From NCBI GenBank assembly GCA_030617005.1, contig JAUWWH010000018.1, positions 1 through 8,721 of the forward strand: a stretch of 8,721 nt of DNA, in the 5' to 3' direction. Within the stretch, counting starts at the first letter, position 1. Each line of letters opens with the position of its first letter. The notes beneath the pieces were generated by a model that ran no database searches, was not told where the DNA came from, and saw only the letters and a list, made by a program, of their open reading frames with translations. The position numbers and the translations under genes were made by a program. Positions 7,519-8,721 of the stretch are shown here, piece after piece. The stretch comes from Candidatus Bathyarchaeota archaeon. GTDB taxonomy: Archaea; Thermoproteota; Bathyarchaeia; RBG-16-48-13; GCA-020355125.

Positions 7519-7559
7519 TAGACAATCTCCTTAACTTCTTTTTTCATTAAGATATTCAT
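7518..7559 (-). CDS. 13-codon upstream ORF overlapping the NAD-kinase-family start
   Basis: On the minus strand ATG at 7559 opens a 13-residue frame (MNILMKKEVKEIV) ending in TAG, whose G is the first base of the GTG start at 7518. It has its own CAGGAG three bases upstream, and its last codons contain the AAGGAG of the main gene. It may couple or attenuate translation, or be chance. Confidence 0.3.
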   Translation of the reverse strand: MNILMKKEVKEIV

Positions 7560-7569
7560 GTACTCCTGT

Positions 7570-7581
7570 AAAAAATCCCTC
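7570..7581 (-). promoter_or_regulatory. GAGGGATTTTTT motif, copy upstream of the NAD-kinase-family gene
   Basis: On the minus strand GAGGGATTTTTTAC lies 52 bases ahead of the GTG start. The same 12 bases occur on the plus strand at 8346-8357, ahead of the divergent PH-domain gene. The T-rich half may serve as a TATA element with a purine-rich BRE. Confidence 0.4.
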
Positions 7582-7840
7582 TTTTACAATAACTCTTAGG
7601 ACAAATTTTACCCCTATAATTGGTTAACATGAGTCGTATCTGGGAAAACTATCTTATTTACTTCAATTTTTCTTAATCAATCCATTCTGTTGATCAACTT
7701 TTTTATTACACTGATATTTTTTTTTTAGCTTTTTCTCCTTCATCCTAAGTGTTTTAATGATGATGAAACCGAGTATTTCAGATATAAAACTTAAGATATT
7801 AACAGCTTTTAATGCTCGTTAAAGGGTAAAGAGAAATAAT

Positions 7841-7869
7841 TTTAGACCTATTATCTCCGAAGGTCTAAA
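7841..7869. repeat. Perfect 9-bp inverted repeat (hairpin)
   Basis: TTTAGACCT (7841-7849) and AGGTCTAAA (7861-7869) are exact reverse complements around an 11-base loop. There is no T-run on the plus side. On the minus side it is followed by ATTATTTCTCTTT, weakly terminator-like. The 3' arm can pair instead with AGACCTT at 7900-7906. Confidence 0.6.
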
Positions 7870-7989
7870 TCTGAGATCATGTAGCGCTCCACATATCCGA
7901 GACCTTTACAACTATGATTGTTAAATAATCTTATCACTTTGTTTCTTTATTATCATCCGACCTGCAAAGCCTCAGTTCACCGAGGAAAT

Positions 7990-8084
7990 CCTTGTATAGG
8001 CGAAGTCGTTGAACGTGCGACGTAAAGCCTTACAGGTGCTGATGGAGGGGGAAGAGCTTGGTCTAGCTGACCAACCCCTAGCAC
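7990..8084 (+). ncRNA. Candidate structured RNA (two complex hairpins)
   Basis: Domain 1: CC(T)TGTA(T)AGGC at 7990-8001 pairs with GCCTTACAGG at 8027-8036, ten Watson-Crick pairs with two bulged T, enclosing a small hairpin GTCG (8005-8008) / CGAC (8018-8021). Domain 2: the unbroken 3' strand 8069-8084 (GACCAA-CCCCT-AGCAC) pairs with TTGGTC (8058-8063), AGGGG (8046-8050) and GTGCT (8036-8040), leaving one-sided bulges of 7 and 5 bases and a five-base loop. G8036 can belong to only one of the two. A weak CCTC/GAGG hairpin precedes (7970-7985). The island is GC-richer than its surroundings. It does not fit tRNA, RNase P or SRP RNA signatures as I know them. Strand and ends are unproven, and the same bases are an open frame. 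Confidence 0.4.
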
Positions 8085-8155
8085 TAGAAGAAAATTCTGA
8101 ATCGTATAAAAAAAGTCCTCAGTTGACTAGCAGTTATGATATCAGGAGTCCATGA
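8000..8155 (+). pseudogene. Possible decayed gene tail (TnpB-like C-terminus suspected)
   Basis: The frame from 8000 to the TGA at 8153-8155 is open and encodes about 51 residues with a protein-like composition (RRKALQVLMEGEELGLADQP, later QLTSSYDIRSP). Going upstream in the same frame, a TAG at 7997-7999 interrupts KPQFTEEILV, and a TAA occurs at 7922. There is no good start codon with a Shine-Dalgarno site. The low-complexity tail ending in SP loosely recalls C-termini of IS200/IS605 TnpB proteins (often EAGSP-like), but the diagnostic zinc-finger and catalytic motifs are absent. It may instead be a fortuitous frame over a structured RNA. Confidence 0.25.
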
Positions 8156-8332
8156 GCTCGTGATATGCAATTTGAATTTCACATTATAATCCCCCCTCGC
8201 ATCGGTACGGGCATATACGGTTGGTGCTTTCCACGTTAACTTTTTGATTTCATGGAAGAAGGACTTGTAATCTATTTCCGATACTAAATTCGTATCAATT
8301 CTTTGAATACTGCTTAAAAACCGATTCCCCAT
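8084..8332 (-). CDS. Hypothetical 82-residue ORF, doubtful
   Basis: The protein is not recognised. It has no signal peptide or transmembrane helix. The middle (YARTDARGDYNVKFKL) has a beta-strand rhythm faintly like repeat or Ig-like surface domains, which could make it a fragment of something larger. There is no Shine-Dalgarno site ahead of the ATG, and the 3' end overlaps the GC-rich island and the plus-strand open frame. It is listed because the codon choice is not absurd and nothing else explains 8160-8332. Confidence 0.22.
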   Translation of the reverse strand: MGNRFLSSIQRIDTNLVSEIDYKSFFHEIKKLTWKAPTVYARTDARGDYNVKFKLHITSSWTPDIITASQLRTFFIRFRIFF

Positions 8333-8345
8333 ATTACTATAAGTT

Positions 8346-8357
8346 GAGGGATTTTTT
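8346..8357 (+). promoter_or_regulatory. GAGGGATTTTTT motif, copy upstream of the PH-domain gene
   Basis: This is identical over 12 bases to the minus-strand copy at 7570-7581 and lies 89 bases ahead of the ATG at 8447. Both copies point toward the downstream gene on their own strand. Confidence 0.4.
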
Positions 8358-8404
8358 CATTTTACAAGCGAATTATGAAACATGATTTGATGACGAGAAA
8401 TAGT

Positions 8405-8413
8405 ACTATAAAA
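8405..8413 (+). promoter_or_regulatory. TATA box for the PH-domain gene
   Basis: ACTATAAAAC, preceded by the A-rich GAGAAATAG as a possible BRE, is a near-ideal archaeal TATA box. Initiation about 25 bases downstream (near 8433) favours ATG 8447 over the in-frame ATGs at 8375, 8390 and 8417, which would be upstream of the transcript. Confidence 0.6.
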
Positions 8414-8446
8414 CTCATGAATAGATGTATTGTAGTAGGTTTTTTT

Positions 8447-8721
8447 ATGCCACTTGAAGATTATTTACTCCCAAATGAGAACATTCGATTTCAAAGCGAC
8501 TTTGATATTGAATATGGAAAAAAAAAGTATGAAATCATATTAACCGATAAGAGATTAATGCTTTTTGCTCGAAGAGGACTCATTTTCAAAAATGATGACG
8601 TTATATCTGATACAATATCAGAAATTCAAGGTATCAAGTATAAAGAGAGGGGTAGACTTTTTAAAAAATCCTTCATCGAAATACATGGGCGATCAAAAAT
8701 AAGACTGGAAGGAGAAAAAAA
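8447..8721 (+). CDS. PH-domain-like (bacterial/archaeal PH) protein, 5' part
   Basis: The 91 codons present run off the window, so the length is unknown. The N-terminus MPLEDYLLPNENIRF, then YEIILTDKRLMLFARRGLIF (a strand, a TDKRL turn and another strand), then ISEIQGIKYKERG and a strand FIEIHGRSKIRLEG, is the alternating beta pattern of the bPH/PH-like family found in archaea. There, a small molecule or membrane surface is sensed or proteins are bridged; no specific function is known to me. No signal peptide is visible in this part. ATG 8447 is chosen because the frame matches the family pattern from MPLED, AGG lies seven bases upstream and the TATA box is correctly spaced. The frame is open back to 8348, with upstream ATGs at 8375, 8390 and 8417 giving an unlikely basic N-terminal extension. 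Membrane segments may follow beyond the window. Confidence 0.7.
   Translation, partial: MPLEDYLLPNENIRFQSDFDIEYGKKKYEIILTDKRLMLFARRGLIFKNDDVISDTISEIQGIKYKERGRLFKKSFIEIHGRSKIRLEGEK

Larger units (their letters stand above)
7560..8446. other. Gene-poor intergenic region with structured segments
   Basis: No frame here looks like a complete conserved gene. Contents in order: the shared motif (7570-7581); a ten-T run (7717-7726) within AT-rich sequence; a 9-bp hairpin with a competing partner (7841-7906); a GC-richer island with strong RNA-fold potential and an open frame (about 7967-8155); a weak minus-strand ORF (8084-8332); the second motif copy (8346-8357); and a TATA box (8405-8413). I see no tRNA or CRISPR repeats. 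Confidence 0.7.

Noticed and set aside
7757..7822. Short plus-strand ORF starting with three ATG codons (MMMKPSISDIKLK...)
   Set aside because: Only 21 residues, no Shine-Dalgarno site and a T-rich upstream stretch; no evidence of coding.
7757..7874. C/D-box guide RNA (ATGATGA as box C, CTGA near 7871 as box D)
   Set aside because: The boxes are about 110 bases apart, far more than the roughly 50-60 base archaeal C/D RNAs, and no internal C'/D' pair is evident.
7981..7991. Resemblance of GAGGAAATCC to the RNase P RNA motif GAGGAAAGTCC
   Set aside because: One base is missing and none of the other conserved RNase P regions follow in order.
1..8721. CRISPR array, tRNA or rRNA genes, intact insertion sequence
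   Set aside because: No regularly spaced repeats, no cloverleaf with T-arm, no rRNA-like sequence and no complete transposase were found on either strand by eye.

Overview
The window looks like a piece of an archaeal chromosome. The evidence is an archaeal-type DnaG primase tail, a COG3199 (AcoX-like) NAD-kinase-family gene, TATA-like boxes placed a few tens of bases ahead of starts, and frequent TTG starts with GAGG-type Shine-Dalgarno sites. The DNA is AT-rich. The gene set suggests an uncultured TACK- or Bathyarchaeia-like lineage, but this rests on memory of similar proteins and the phylum is not settled.

Layout. 1-549 (+) is the 3' part of dnaG, closed by a small hairpin and T-run. 592-1542 (-) is thioredoxin reductase, convergent with dnaG. 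A 180-base divergent spacer then leads to an endonuclease III gene (1723-2382, +). A small gene (2506-2850, +) follows whose product closely resembles eukaryotic proteasome assembly chaperone 4 (PAC4/PSMG4). After a T-rich spacer comes a 1120-residue isoleucyl-tRNA synthetase (3033-6395, +) with non-canonical HIGH and KMSKS signatures. One base after its stop lies the stop of a convergent NAD-kinase-family gene (6397-7518, -). Bases 7519-8446 hold no convincing gene. The window ends in the 5' part of a PH-domain-like protein gene (8447 onward, +).

The genes are mainly housekeeping: replication or RNA processing, redox, base-excision repair, possible proteasome assembly, tRNA charging and possibly NADP supply. 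They do not form one operon. Strand changes and spacers point to separate short transcription units. A loose link is that an NAD-kinase-family enzyme could supply NADPH to thioredoxin reductase, but they are not co-transcribed.

The two most interesting signals are the PAC4-like protein and the 930-base gene-poor region 7519-8446. That region contains a GC-richer island (about 7967-8087) able to fold into a compact structure: an unbroken 16-base 3' strand pairs with three separate 5' segments. The same bases are open in one frame that may be the tail of a decayed gene, possibly a TnpB-like transposon protein, which would fit a relic omega-RNA. The region also holds a 9-bp hairpin with a competing partner downstream, and a 12-base motif (GAGGGATTTTTT) placed upstream of both divergent flanking genes.
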